A stretch of DNA of 64,000 nt, taken from positions 124,001 to 188,000 of the forward strand of contig NZ_JACLQD010000003.1 of the NCBI RefSeq assembly GCF_014243445.1. The letters are read 5' to 3'. The notes under the pieces were generated by a model that saw only the letters and a program-made list of their open reading frames with translations, searched no databases and was not told the origin of the DNA. The DNA comes from Paragemmobacter straminiformis (GTDB lineage Bacteria > Pseudomonadota > Alphaproteobacteria > Rhodobacterales > Rhodobacteraceae). The translations under genes and the position numbers were made by a program. Shown here piece by piece: positions 55,711-64,000 of the stretch (position 1 is the stretch's first letter; each line of letters opens with the position of its first letter).

Positions 55711-56949
55711 TCAGAAACTTACCAAGCGATCCCCTGCCGCGTCCTTGATACGGGTGGGCAGGCCCATGTCGTTCAGGAGGGTGATGAAGGGCTTGGGGTC
55801 AAGCTCTTCGACATTGGCCATATGGCCCACGTCCCACGTGCCATCGGCCACCAGAAGGGCGGCGGCGACGGGGGGGACGCCTGCGGTGTAGCTGATGCCT
55901 TGCGAGCCGACTTCGGCGTAAGCCTCGGCGTGGTCGGCCACGTTGTAGATCAGGACCTCGGCCTCTTTCCCATCTTTGACGCCGCGGATGACGTCACCGA
56001 TGCAGGTCTTGCCCGTGTAGGTGGGGGCAAGCGAAGCGGGGTCGGGAAGGACGGCTTTGACGAGTTTGAGGGGGACGACCTCGAGCCCCTCGGCGGTCTT
56101 GACCGGCTTTTCCGACAGGAGGCCGAGGTTCTTTAGGACGGTAAAGACGTTGATGTAATGATCGCCGAAACCCATCCAGAAGCGCACATCGGCATGGGGG
56201 TAGCGGGCCGAGAGGGAATGCACCTCGTCATGGCCGGTCAGGTAGGCTTTCTGGTCGCCCACGACGGGAAGGGTCCATGTCTGGCCCACCTCGAACATCC
56301 TGTTTTCGGCCCAGGCGCCCTTTTGCCACGAATAGACCGTGCCGGTGAATTCGCGGAAGTTGATTTCGGGGTCGAAGTTGGTGGCGAAGTATTTGCCGTG
56401 GCTGCCCGCGTTGATATCGACGATATCGATCGAGGTGATGGTGTCGAAATACTCATCTTCAGCCAGCCGCGCCCATGCGTTCACCACGCCCGGATCGAAG
56501 CCGATGCCAAGGATGGCGGTGACGCCCGCAGCCTTGCAGCGGTCGCGGCGTTGCCATTCGTAGTTGCCATACCACGGCGGGGTTTCGCAGATCTTCTTGG
56601 GGTCTTCGTGGATGGCGGTGTCCATGTAGGCGGTGCCGGTTTCGATGCAGGCCTCCAAGACCGACATGTTCACGAAAGAGGAGCCGACGTTGATGACGAT
56701 CTGCGCGCCTGTCTTGCGGATCAGGGCGGCGACTTCGGCGCTGTCCATCGCGTTGACGGCGTGGGCGTCGAACCGGCCCTGAACCTTCATCGACTTTTTC
56801 TCGTGGACCGAGGCGATCACCGCTTCGCATTTCGCAAGCGTGCGGCTGGCGATGTGCAGATCGCCCAAGCGGTCGTTGGCTTGCGCGCATTTATGCGCCA
56901 CGACCTGTGCCACGCCGCCTGCGCCGATGATCAATACGTTGCGTTTCAC
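55711..56949 (-). CDS. Carboxynorspermidine synthase (saccharopine dehydrogenase-like)
   Basis: A 412-residue NAD(P)H enzyme that joins aspartate semialdehyde to a diamine to make carboxy(nor)spermidine. It has the Rossmann start VLIIGAGGVAQVVAHKCAQA, the saccharopine-dehydrogenase blocks ALIRKTGAQIVINVGSSFVN, YMDTAIHEDP and GFDPGVVNAWARLAEDEYF, and the late YTAGVPPVAAALLVADGTWD. The pair with nspC (58 bp upstream on the same strand) supports this over saccharopine dehydrogenase. Product is carboxyspermidine if putrescine is used, carboxynorspermidine if diaminopropane. Usual symbols are casdh or lys1-like; none is given. Codons and length are normal. Confidence 0.9.
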   Translation of the reverse strand: MKRNVLIIGAGGVAQVVAHKCAQANDRLGDLHIASRTLAKCEAVIASVHEKKSMKVQGRFDAHAVNAMDSAEVAALIRKTGAQIVINVGSSFVNMSVLEACIETGTAYMDTAIHEDPKKICETPPWYGNYEWQRRDRCKAAGVTAILGIGFDPGVVNAWARLAEDEYFDTITSIDIVDINAGSHGKYFATNFDPEINFREFTGTVYSWQKGAWAENRMFEVGQTWTLPVVGDQKAYLTGHDEVHSLSARYPHADVRFWMGFGDHYINVFTVLKNLGLLSEKPVKTAEGLEVVPLKLVKAVLPDPASLAPTYTGKTCIGDVIRGVKDGKEAEVLIYNVADHAEAYAEVGSQGISYTAGVPPVAAALLVADGTWDVGHMANVEELDPKPFITLLNDMGLPTRIKDAAGDRLVSF

Positions 56950-57007
56950 TTCGAACCGTCTCCTTCAAGGACAGAGGGAAGTGCCCCGAGGGGCAATTTA
57001 ACCAAGA

Positions 57008-58102
57008 TTAGCCAAGATTGCCGATGAAATCGGCGTAGCCGAATTCCCGCGCCAGGGTCAGGGAACCGTCGAGTTCCTTGACCACGATGCCGGGCATCCT
57101 GACCCCGTTGAACCAGTTTTTCTTGACCATCGTGTAACCGGCTGCATCCGCGATAGAGATGCGGTCTCCGACTTGCAGGGGTTTGGCAAAGTCGAATTCG
57201 CCGAACACATCGCCCGCAAGGCAGGACTTGCCGCAGATCATCCACGGATGGGGGCCAGAGGTCTCGATCCGCGCGGGGATGCGGTAGATGAGAAGGTCGA
57301 GCATATGCGCCTCGACGGATGCATCGACGATGGCGAGGTCCTTGCCGTTGTTGAGCGTGTCGAGGACGGTGACTTCGAGGCTGGCCGCCCCCGTGATCGC
57401 GGCTTCGCCCGGTTCGAGATAGACCTGCACGCCGAAACGGTCGGAAAAGGCGCGGAGGCGGGCGGCGAGGCGGTCGATGGGGTAGCCGTCACCCGTAAAG
57501 TGGATGCCGCCGCCGAGGGAGACCCATTTCAGGCGTTTCAGGAGGGGGCCGAATTCATCCTCGATCCGGCCGAGTTGACGGTCGAAAAGGTCGAAGTCGG
57601 CGTTCTCGCAGTTGTAATGGATCATGAAGCCCGAGATGCGGTCCATCACGCCTTCGATCTTGCCCGCATCCCATTCGCCAAGGCGGCTGAAGGGGCGGGC
57701 GGGGTCGGCAAGGTCGAAGCCGCTGGTCGAGAAGCGCGGGTTCAGGCGCAGGCCGCGGTTGATCGAGGCGGACTGGTTGTCGAAGCGTTCGAGCTGCCCG
57801 ATGGAGTTGAAGATGATCTTGTCGGCGTAACCCACGGCCTCGGCGATTTCATGGTCGGCCCATGCGACGGAATAGGCGTGGGTTTCCTTGCCGAATTTCT
57901 CGGCACCGAGCTTCAGCTCGTAAAGGCTGGAGGAGGTCGTGCCATCCATGTGGTCGCGCATCTGGTCAAAGACCGGCCATGTGGCGAAGCATTTGAGCGC
58001 GAGCAGGGTTTTGGCGCCCGACCCGTGGCGGAGCTGGTCCATGAGGGCCATGTTGCGGGCAAGTTTCGCGCGGTCGATCAGGTAGAACGGCGTCTGGATC
58101 AT
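57008..58102 (-). CDS. nspC: Carboxynorspermidine decarboxylase
   Basis: A 364-residue PLP enzyme of the alanine-racemase fold that decarboxylates carboxy(nor)spermidine to (nor)spermidine. Near the start LLALKCFATWPVFDQM holds the PLP Lys, WVSLGGGIHFTGDGYP carries the glycine loop, and CGKSCLAGDVFGEFDF has the active-site Cys and Asp. It lies before the synthase gene on the same strand, giving the S-adenosylmethionine-independent route to spermidine. ATG 58102 is supported by a G-rich ribosome site; starts further up (58132) are rejected. A hairpin (GCCCC-GA-GGGGC) sits in the 58-bp gap between the two genes. Confidence 0.93.
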   Translation of the reverse strand: MIQTPFYLIDRAKLARNMALMDQLRHGSGAKTLLALKCFATWPVFDQMRDHMDGTTSSSLYELKLGAEKFGKETHAYSVAWADHEIAEAVGYADKIIFNSIGQLERFDNQSASINRGLRLNPRFSTSGFDLADPARPFSRLGEWDAGKIEGVMDRISGFMIHYNCENADFDLFDRQLGRIEDEFGPLLKRLKWVSLGGGIHFTGDGYPIDRLAARLRAFSDRFGVQVYLEPGEAAITGAASLEVTVLDTLNNGKDLAIVDASVEAHMLDLLIYRIPARIETSGPHPWMICGKSCLAGDVFGEFDFAKPLQVGDRISIADAAGYTMVKKNWFNGVRMPGIVVKELDGSLTLAREFGYADFIGNLG

Positions 58103-58196
58103 GCGGAATCCCCCCCGCGGCAAGAAGGACAAGAGGGGGGGTGTTTAAGGCCCAAGCCCCCCCTGTGCAAGCCCCTGCGCTGCGGGTGGGGGAGGG

Positions 58197-58241
58197 CAAT
58201 TTTCTTGAAAGAAAATTGCGAAATCCCCCAAAGGATTTCGC
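58197..58241 (-). terminator. Double hairpin, terminator of the membrane winged-helix gene
   Basis: Two perfect inverted repeats in tandem: GCGAAATCC-N6-GGATTTCGC (58218-58241) and CAATTTTCTT-GA-AAGAAAATTG (58197-58218). Read on the minus strand the first stem is followed by AATTTTCTTT. It starts 4 bp after the gene's stop codon. The AT-rich second stem stands out in this GC-rich DNA, and I recall similar stems in other Rhodobacteraceae gaps. Confidence 0.75.
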
Positions 58242-58244
58242 GCG

Positions 58245-58949
58245 TCAGACCATGCGGATCGCGTCTTTGCCCACGGCCAGCACATAGCCGCGGCGGGCGA
58301 TGGTCTTGACCAGCAGTTCGGACACCATCTGGTTGCCCAAGGCATCGCGCAGGCGCTTGATGCGGGTGGCGCCTGCGGCTTCGTCGCAGTCGGCCTCGTT
58401 CCGGCCCGAGATGACGGCCTCGATCTGCGCGCCGGTCAGAACCTCGTCGTCCATCCGCGCCTCGGCCAGAACGGCCATGGTTTCGAGCGCGGCTTCGGTA
58501 AGCGAGAACTCCATGTCGTTGATGTAGACGGCCCGCCCCTCGCGGCTGATGAGAAGGCTTGCCACCTGAATCCCCGACCGCTGGATGGCCGAGATGCGGC
58601 GGTTCAGCGCGATGATGGTCACAAGAAAGACCAGAGCGGCAAGCAGCAGGGCGGTGGAAAAGGCGAGAAGCACGAACATGACCATGCGGTAGCTGGCCAG
58701 AACCTCGGAAAAGGCCGTGCCGGACTGGGCAAGGATTTCCAGAAGTTTGATGTCGGCATAGGTCGTCAGGTCGTTGTTTTCGACGAAAAGCCGTTCGACG
58801 CGGGCGTTGAAGGCGTTGGCGTCGGGCAGGCTGATGAACAGGAAGACCGCCGCGCCGAGCAGGATCAGCACGATGGCGATGATGCCGAAGGCCACGACAC
58901 GGTTGCCCGCGCGCAAGCTTTCAGTAGCGGAGGAAGTAGTCTCCTGCAC
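58245..58949 (-). CDS. Membrane-anchored protein with C-terminal OmpR-type winged helix
   Basis: A 234-residue protein. Helix one is about residues 17-39 (VVAFGIIAIVLILLGAAVFL), a ~45-residue loop follows, then helix two at about 88-113 (VMFVLLAFSTALLLAALVFL). The rest is cytosolic: a short coiled piece, an INDMEFSLTEAALETMAVLA strand-helix start and a closing TRIKRLRDALGNQMVSELLV followed by KTIARRGYVLAV. That last part is the recognition helix and wing of an OmpR/PhoB domain. The order (membrane first, DNA-binding last) is the reverse of ToxR and CadC. GTG 58949 has AAGGA upstream and overlaps the previous gene by 29 bp. It could sense an envelope or membrane signal through the loop; targets unknown. 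Confidence 0.75.
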   Translation of the reverse strand: MQETTSSATESLRAGNRVVAFGIIAIVLILLGAAVFLFISLPDANAFNARVERLFVENNDLTTYADIKLLEILAQSGTAFSEVLASYRMVMFVLLAFSTALLLAALVFLVTIIALNRRISAIQRSGIQVASLLISREGRAVYINDMEFSLTEAALETMAVLAEARMDDEVLTGAQIEAVISGRNEADCDEAAGATRIKRLRDALGNQMVSELLVKTIARRGYVLAVGKDAIRMV

Positions 58950-59211
58950 TCGCTTTCCTTTCCCCGAGGCCTTCGGGTCCGAAAACCGAAAGCACGTTCA
59001 ACAGTGTCCAGCCCCCTGCGGCAAGGCGGGGGGAAAGTTCGGCCTCGGCCTCGGCCTTGCCATTGGCACAGGCCGAGTCGCTCACCTGTGCCACGCCATA
59101 GTGCAAGCGGAGCGGGTCGTCCTGCTTGGCCTTGTAGTCGGCGAAGCAATCGGCGGAAGCCGGCCCGCCAAGGGCGAGAAGCAGGGCCACGGTCAGGAGA
59201 GGGCGCGTCAT
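58921..59211 (-). CDS. Small exported protein of unknown function (96 aa)
   Basis: A 96-residue protein with a Sec signal (RPLLTVALLLALGGPASA) and a mature part of about 75 residues that reads DCFADYKAKQDDPLRLHYGV and later GGWTLLNVLSVFGPEGLGER. Two Cys in the mature part (DCF and DSACANG) could form a disulfide. ATG 59211 follows AAGG by nine bases; ATG 59220 directly abuts it and is less likely. It is coupled by a 29-bp overlap to the membrane winged-helix gene, so it may be its periplasmic partner. I know no named family. Confidence 0.68.
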   Translation of the reverse strand: MTRPLLTVALLLALGGPASADCFADYKAKQDDPLRLHYGVAQVSDSACANGKAEAEAELSPRLAAGGWTLLNVLSVFGPEGLGERKASAGDYFLRY

Positions 59212-59404
59212 GGGATGCATCCTTGTGTCGTTCCTCGCATCCTGCGCAGGTCGGCGCGGTTATTCAATGTCGGACAGGGTTTATGCCGATGTTATCGCAT
59301 AGCAGCGCGGCGTTATTGCCTGTCGCGGGCTGTCGGACCGAGGGTTGGCGCAGAAGGGGCAGGCGATGTGGCCCGCCCCGAGTGGACCGGATCGGAGACG
59401 GCAG

Positions 59405-59890
59405 ATGACACATTCGGAAACCCTTGCCGAAACGATGCTTGTGCAGCGCGAGGCCAGACGGTCGAAGCTGCGGGCCTGGGTCGTGGCGTTCATCCTTGGC
59501 ATGGCGGTGGCGCTTGCCCTGGCGGTGACGACAGCCCCGGCGCGGGCCGATGACAGGGATCTGGCGCGGGCGCTGGCGGCCATTGCCATCGTCGGCATCA
59601 TCGCCACGGCGGCCAAGGACCGCGACAGGCCGCGGCAGGAACAGCACCCGCATTACACGCCGCGCCAAAGCCGCGCGCCGCGGGTGCCTGCGGTTTGCGG
59701 AATCGAGATCAGCGGCCGCAGCACGCGGGCCACGGTCTATGGCGAACGCTGCCTGCGCGAGGAGGGTTTCGACTGGCGCCTGCCGCAGCACTGCGCGCGT
59801 CCGGCCCGGATCTACGGGCAGAACGACCGCATCTATACCGAGCAATGCCTGCGCGATGCGGGCTTTCGGATCGGCGGGCACCGGAACTGA
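59405..59890 (+). CDS. Membrane or exported protein of unknown function with repeated CLRxxGF motif
   Basis: A 161-residue protein. After a basic start it has two hydrophobic segments (VVAFILGMAVALALAVTTAP, AIAIVGIIATAAKD), an Arg/Pro/His-rich linker and a C-terminal part with five Cys. That part includes ERCLREEGF and EQCLRDAGF, so a Cys-Leu-Arg-x-x-Gly-Phe motif occurs twice. The first segment ends in PARADD and could be a signal peptide cleaved there. ATG 59405 has GGAG upstream, and a strong terminator follows. No function known; probably in the envelope, where the Cys could form disulfides. Confidence 0.65.
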   Translation: MTHSETLAETMLVQREARRSKLRAWVVAFILGMAVALALAVTTAPARADDRDLARALAAIAIVGIIATAAKDRDRPRQEQHPHYTPRQSRAPRVPAVCGIEISGRSTRATVYGERCLREEGFDWRLPQHCARPARIYGQNDRIYTEQCLRDAGFRIGGHRN

Positions 59891-59935
59891 CCATCCGGCC
59901 GTCGGGGCGCGGGGTCCCGAAACCGCGTCCGCCTT

Positions 59936-59975
59936 GGGGGGCGAGAGGGTGAGCAGCTCTCGCCCCCCTTCTTTT
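59936..59975 (+). terminator. Strong intrinsic terminator before rnhB
   Basis: GGGGGGCGAGAG stem against CTCTCGCCCCCC with a 9-nt loop, followed by TTCTTTT. It ends the transcript of the preceding exported-protein gene. Confidence 0.92.
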
Positions 59976-60019
59976 CGGGGCCTCTTCTTTTTGGCGGAAT
60001 GCTGCGCTAGTCCTGCGCA

Positions 60020-60659
60020 ATGAAAGCCCGTCTTTGCCCCGATTTCGCCTATGAGACCGCCGCCCTTGGCCGGGGGTTCACGGTTGTGGCAGGGGTTGAC
60101 GAGGTGGGGCGCGGGCCGCTGGCGGGGCCGGTGACCGCAGCGGCGGTGGTGTTGCACCGCGACCGGATTCCCGCAGGCTTGAACGATTCCAAGGTGCTGA
60201 CGGCAGCGCGGCGCGAGGCGCTGTATCGCGAGATCATCGAGGTGGCCGAGGTGTGCGTGGCCCATGCCTCGGTTGCAGAGATCGACGCGCTGAACATCCT
60301 GCGGGCAAGCCATCTGGCGATGGAGCGGGCCGTGGCGGGGCTGCCGCGCGCGGTCGAACACGCGCTGATCGACGGCAACCTGATCCCGCGCGGGCTGGCC
60401 TGCGGGGCCGAGGCGGTCATCAAGGGCGATGCGCTGTGCCTTTCCATCGCGGCCGCGTCGATCGTCGCCAAGGTGACACGCGACCGGATCATGGTGGATT
60501 TGGCGCAACAGCACCCCGGCTACGGCTGGGAGGGTAACGCAGGTTACCCGACAAAACAGCATCTTGAGGCGCTGCTAAATCTTGGTGTGACCCCACATCA
60601 TAGACGTTCGTTCAAGCCGGTCCACAATATCTTGTATCAAGACGTTTCTGTAAGTGCTT

Positions 60660-60661
<2 letters not shown>
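60020..60661 (+). CDS. rnhB: Ribonuclease HII
   Basis: Cuts the RNA strand of RNA-DNA hybrids and single ribonucleotides in DNA. The 213-residue protein has the first catalytic pair in [16 protein letters not shown] (Asp27, Glu28), the strand VEHALIDGN with another Asp, and the C-terminal block [15 protein letters not shown] and [17 protein letters not shown]. The stop TGA at 60659-60661 lies on the first of three GANTC sites before ccrM. The order rnhB-ccrM is familiar from alphaproteobacteria. Confidence 0.95.
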
Positions 60662-61874
<1,213 letters not shown>

Positions 61875-61924
61875 TCCACCGGATTTCCAGAACGCCAGTG
61901 CCGCGGTCCGCCTGCGGTGCCACT

Positions 61925-61960
61925 CCCCGCCATGTCTTCATGGCGGGGTCTTTTCGTTTT
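61925..61960 (+). terminator. Intrinsic terminator of ccrM
   Basis: Perfect 10-bp stem CCCCGCCATG-TCTT-CATGGCGGGG followed by TCTTTTCGTTTT, 50 bp after the ccrM stop. Confidence 0.93.
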
Positions 61961-61968
61961 GCCGTGCA

Positions 61969-62104
61969 GGGGGGCTTTCCGCCCCCCTCTTGGCCGTTCC
62001 GGCCAATTCACCCCCCGAGGATATTTGCAGCAAGAGGAAGCGGGGCATGCCTTCCTCTTGCCCTAAATATCCTCGGGGGGTGCGGGGGGCAGACGGCCCC
62101 CCGC
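61969..62104. repeat. Two facing copies of the dispersed element forming a giant inverted repeat (copies 3 and 4)
   Basis: On the plus strand: hairpin GGGGGGC-TTTCC-GCCCCCC (61969-61987), hairpin TTGGCC..GGCCAA (61990-62006), then CACCCCCCGAGGATATTT and CAAGAGGAAG. On the minus strand the same order is read from 62104: GC hairpin (62082-62104), then CACCCCCCGAGGATATTT, GGGCAAGAGGAAG. The 18-bp outer arms (62009-62026 and 62065-62082) and 10-bp inner arms (62031-62040 and 62051-62060) pair perfectly around a 10-nt loop. The gap is between convergent ccrM and alkB, so the cruciform could act as a two-way stop. The parts outside these repeats in 61875-62180 hold nothing else. Confidence 0.85.
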
Positions 62105-62124
62105 TGCCAGCGGGTAGGGCGCTT

Positions 62125-62197
62125 TTGCGCCTCGCCTTTCAGGCTGCGGCGCGGGTTTTGACAGTATTGCGCCTCGCCTTTCAGGCTGCGGCGCGGG
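62125..62197 (+). repeat. 31-bp direct repeat overlapping the alkB 3' end
   Basis: The 31-bp stretch that begins TTGCGCCTCGCCTTTCAGGC occurs at 62125-62155 and again, identical, at 62167-62197 (42-bp period). The second copy contains the stop and last codons of the alkB gene, so the first looks like a tandem duplication of the gene's end. Confidence 0.85.
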
Positions 62198-63317
62198 GGC
62201 GGGGGTTTTGCGCCTTGTTATAGGCGTGCCAGTCGGTGACATCGGGGTAAAATGTCCGCCGCCATGCGCGGACGCGGGGGTTCATGATGCGCCGCCAGAG
62301 CGGGGGGACAAGGGCTGCCATCGTCATCAGCGGGTAGCCGAGGGGAAGTTGCGGCGCCTCTGAGGCATCGTAGGTTTGCAGAAGGGGAAAGCGCCGGTCG
62401 GGTTTGTAGTGATGGTCCGAGTGGCGTTGCAGGTTGATAAGCAGCCAGTTCGACGCGCGGTGCGAGGCGTTCCACGAATGGCGCGGCAGGACATGTTCGT
62501 ATTTCCCGTTCCCCAGGTGGCGGCGGGTCAGGCCGTAATGTTCGATGTAATTGACAAGCTCGAGTTGCCACACCGCAACCAGCGCCTGATAAAGGAACAG
62601 GCCAAGGCCCCAGATCCCGCCAAGGGTAAGGGCCAGCGCGAGCATGAGGGCTTGCAGGGTCCAGTAGCGCCAATAGGGGTTCGAGCGGTCGCGCCATGTC
62701 AGCCCCTTGCGGGCGAGGAGGGCGCATTCGGCCCGCCACGCCGAGCGGCGGCATTGGTAGAGGACGCGGGGAAAGAAGCGGTGGAAGCCCTCGTTATAGC
62801 GCGCGGTGACCGGATCGGCGGGAGTGCCGACCCAAAGGTGATGCACGCGCAGGTGTTCCGAGCGGAAATGGCTGTAAAGGACCATCGCAAGCAGGATGTC
62901 GCCCAGCCAGCGTTCGAGCCGTGATTTCTGGTGCATCAGCTCGTGGCTGTAGTTGATGCCCACCGTGCCCGAGACGATGCCCACACCGAAGAACACCGCG
63001 ATCTTTTCGGCAGCGCCCAGATGGGCGGCCTGCGGGACATAGGCGATCAGGCCGAAGAGGGTGACGAGTTGGACCGGAACCCAGAGCAGCGTGACAAGGC
63101 GATAGGCGTGGAGCGATGACTCGGGGGTGGCGGGGTCGGGGTTATCCTCGTTCCGTCCGGCGAGGGCGTCGAGGACCGAGAAGAGGCCCCAGCTTGCCAG
63201 TGGCGGGAGCAGAAGCGCCCATCCGCCGAAGGCCGCCGCGGCGATGACCGAAGGCGGCAAAAGGAGCGAGAGCCAGAAGGGAAGGGCTGCCGGAAGGGGG
63301 GTGCGGTTGCGGATCAT
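62181..63317 (-). CDS. alkB: AlkB-type membrane alkane/fatty-acid monooxygenase (di-iron)
   Basis: A 378-residue integral membrane hydroxylase. It has about six hydrophobic helices and the AlkB histidine boxes: HELMHQKSR with His125 and His129, EHLRVHH at ~154-160, NYIEHYGL and LQRHSDHHY with His299, 302 and 303. These bind the two irons. In the second box the usual EHxxGHH has Val for Gly. Known AlkBs hydroxylate terminal carbons of alkanes using rubredoxin; no rubredoxin gene is adjacent, so the substrate is uncertain. ATG 63317 gives a natural N-terminus; a longer ORF is rejected. The C-terminus NKAQNPRPRAAA lies in the direct repeat. Confidence 0.88.
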   Translation of the reverse strand: MIRNRTPLPAALPFWLSLLLPPSVIAAAAFGGWALLLPPLASWGLFSVLDALAGRNEDNPDPATPESSLHAYRLVTLLWVPVQLVTLFGLIAYVPQAAHLGAAEKIAVFFGVGIVSGTVGINYSHELMHQKSRLERWLGDILLAMVLYSHFRSEHLRVHHLWVGTPADPVTARYNEGFHRFFPRVLYQCRRSAWRAECALLARKGLTWRDRSNPYWRYWTLQALMLALALTLGGIWGLGLFLYQALVAVWQLELVNYIEHYGLTRRHLGNGKYEHVLPRHSWNASHRASNWLLINLQRHSDHHYKPDRRFPLLQTYDASEAPQLPLGYPLMTMAALVPPLWRRIMNPRVRAWRRTFYPDVTDWHAYNKAQNPRPRAAA

Positions 63318-63465
63318 GGTTACTCGTTCATCGCCTTGCGTGCTGCACCCTGCTGCGGGAGGGGGCGGGTGTGCGGCCTTGGGGCAAGATTGCACGGCTT
63401 TGCGGCAGCGGGGAAGTGTGACGCTTGGTCAGGGGGGGCAAGGGGCGGGGTCAGGGGGGGCGGGG

Positions 63466-64000
63466 TCAGGGATGCGCGCGCCCGTTGGCGGCAAGGTCAT
63501 GGGCCTTGCGCATGACGGTGGGCAGGTCGGCGGGGCGGAAGGTGGCTTGCGGGTGCCATTCGCCGCGCAGGGGGTTGGTGCCTTGGGCGAGGGTGGCGGT
63601 CTGGACGGTCAGGATCAGGTGGAAATGGGTGAAGGTGTGGCGCACCTCTCCCGCCGCCTGCCAGTCGGCGGGGGCGGGGGCGGGGCCGCCCGCGCCGTCC
63701 CAGCCGGTGCCGGGAAAGCCGAGCATGCCGCCGAGAAGGCCACGGTCGGGGCGGCGTTCGAGAAGCCAGTCACCGCCGGTGCTGCGGGCGATCCAGACGG
63801 TGCCCTCCCGCAGGGGTTTGGCGGCTTTGGGCGTTTTGCGGGGAAGGGTGGCCTCGACCCCCTCGGCGCGGGCGCGGCAGGGGCTGCGCCACGGGCAGAT
63901 GCCGCAGGCGGGGCTGCGCGGGGTGCAGATGGTGGCGCCAAGGTCCATGATGGCCTGGGCATAGTCGCCCGCGCGCGCGGCGGGGGTAAGTTCAGCGGCG
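63466..64000 (-). CDS. mutY: A/G-specific adenine glycosylase MutY, C-terminal part
   Basis: The gene runs past the window's end, so only the last ~178 codons are seen (the stop is at 63466). They start in the helix-hairpin region (AQAIMDLGATICTPRSPACG), then the [4Fe-4S] cysteines in ICTPRSPACGICPWRSPC, and a NUDIX-like C-terminal domain with LLERRPDRGLLGGMLGFPGT and VRHTFTHFHLILTVQ that recognises 8-oxoguanine opposite A. Together this is the MutY repair enzyme, functional partner of the mutM in this window. The upstream catalytic helix lies outside. 148 bp with no visible feature separate it from alkB. Confidence 0.93.
   Translation of the reverse strand, partial: AAELTPAARAGDYAQAIMDLGATICTPRSPACGICPWRSPCRARAEGVEATLPRKTPKAAKPLREGTVWIARSTGGDWLLERRPDRGLLGGMLGFPGTGWDGAGGPAPAPADWQAAGEVRHTFTHFHLILTVQTATLAQGTNPLRGEWHPQATFRPADLPTVMRKAHDLAANGRAHP

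Noticed and set aside
55345-56136. 263-residue plus-strand ORF across the mtaB downstream gap
   Set aside because: Its second half is antisense to the carboxynorspermidine synthase gene and its first half runs through hairpin repeats; there is no ribosome site.

Overview
The window is GC-rich chromosomal DNA from an alphaproteobacterium, most likely a member of the Rhodobacterales (Rhodobacteraceae/Paracoccaceae). The pointers are the gene order rpsT-dnaA-dnaN-recF-...-gyrB, a CcrM-type GANTC methyltransferase, CtrA-like boxes beside flagellar genes, tamA/tamB, a single-ATPase-domain XylG and the carboxynorspermidine pathway. I cannot name the genus. Almost all sequence is coding, with many ATGA or TGATG overlaps, which indicates tightly coupled operons.

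Layout. 1-6300: end of a NUDIX CoA pyrophosphatase, cca, a heterodimeric ABC exporter pair and a 23S/tRNA uracil methyltransferase. 6400-8650: two L,D-transpeptidase-fold proteins around a CAP-domain lipoprotein, then a 59-aa exported peptide with a strong terminator. 8740-13858: ferrochelatase and an NDUFAF5-like protein (minus strand), then comF-grxC-nitrilase-marR-brkB (plus strand). 13852-19202: tamB and tamA. 19325-27933: a complete D-xylose module, with a ROK repressor divergent from xylF-xylH-xylG-xylB-xylA and an aldo/keto reductase. 28139-34670: a broken flagellar island. 34710-39617: phosphotransferase, ubiB/ubiE, mutM and an enoyl-CoA hydratase. 39785-48097: rpsT and the dnaA-dnaN-recF-gyrB replication block. 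48149-53009: a small membrane protein, tRNA-Arg(CCT), a GntR-like LacI regulator, an EEP-family phosphatase, a large membrane protein and tRNA-Lys(TTT). 53104-55205: dapF and mtaB. 55711-58102: carboxynorspermidine synthase and decarboxylase. 58245-59890: a membrane-anchored winged-helix protein and two exported proteins. 60020-64000: rnhB, ccrM, a repeat-rich convergent gap, an AlkB-type monooxygenase and the end of mutY.

Main observations. (1) The 3' end of flgE is joined tail-to-tail to the first ~44 codons of a flagellin gene on the opposite strand, so both genes lack their 3' ends. The junction lies in a short sequence readable in both frames. It is a deletion, an inversion breakpoint or an assembly chimera. 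(2) The protein before motB looks like four tandem copies of a ribosomal L7/L12-C-terminal-like alpha/beta unit. (3) A TTAA-N7-TTAA CtrA box lies in a 505-bp gap between convergent genes and has no annotated target. (4) Three GANTC sites lie within 39 bp directly before ccrM. (5) A dispersed intergenic element (GC hairpin followed by a CCCCCGAGGATATTT-like core) occurs four times, two copies facing each other to form a giant inverted repeat. (6) A protein with two N-terminal membrane helices and a C-terminal OmpR-type DNA-binding domain has the reverse of the ToxR/CadC order.

All calls come from reading the sequence and from memory of protein families. No searches were run.
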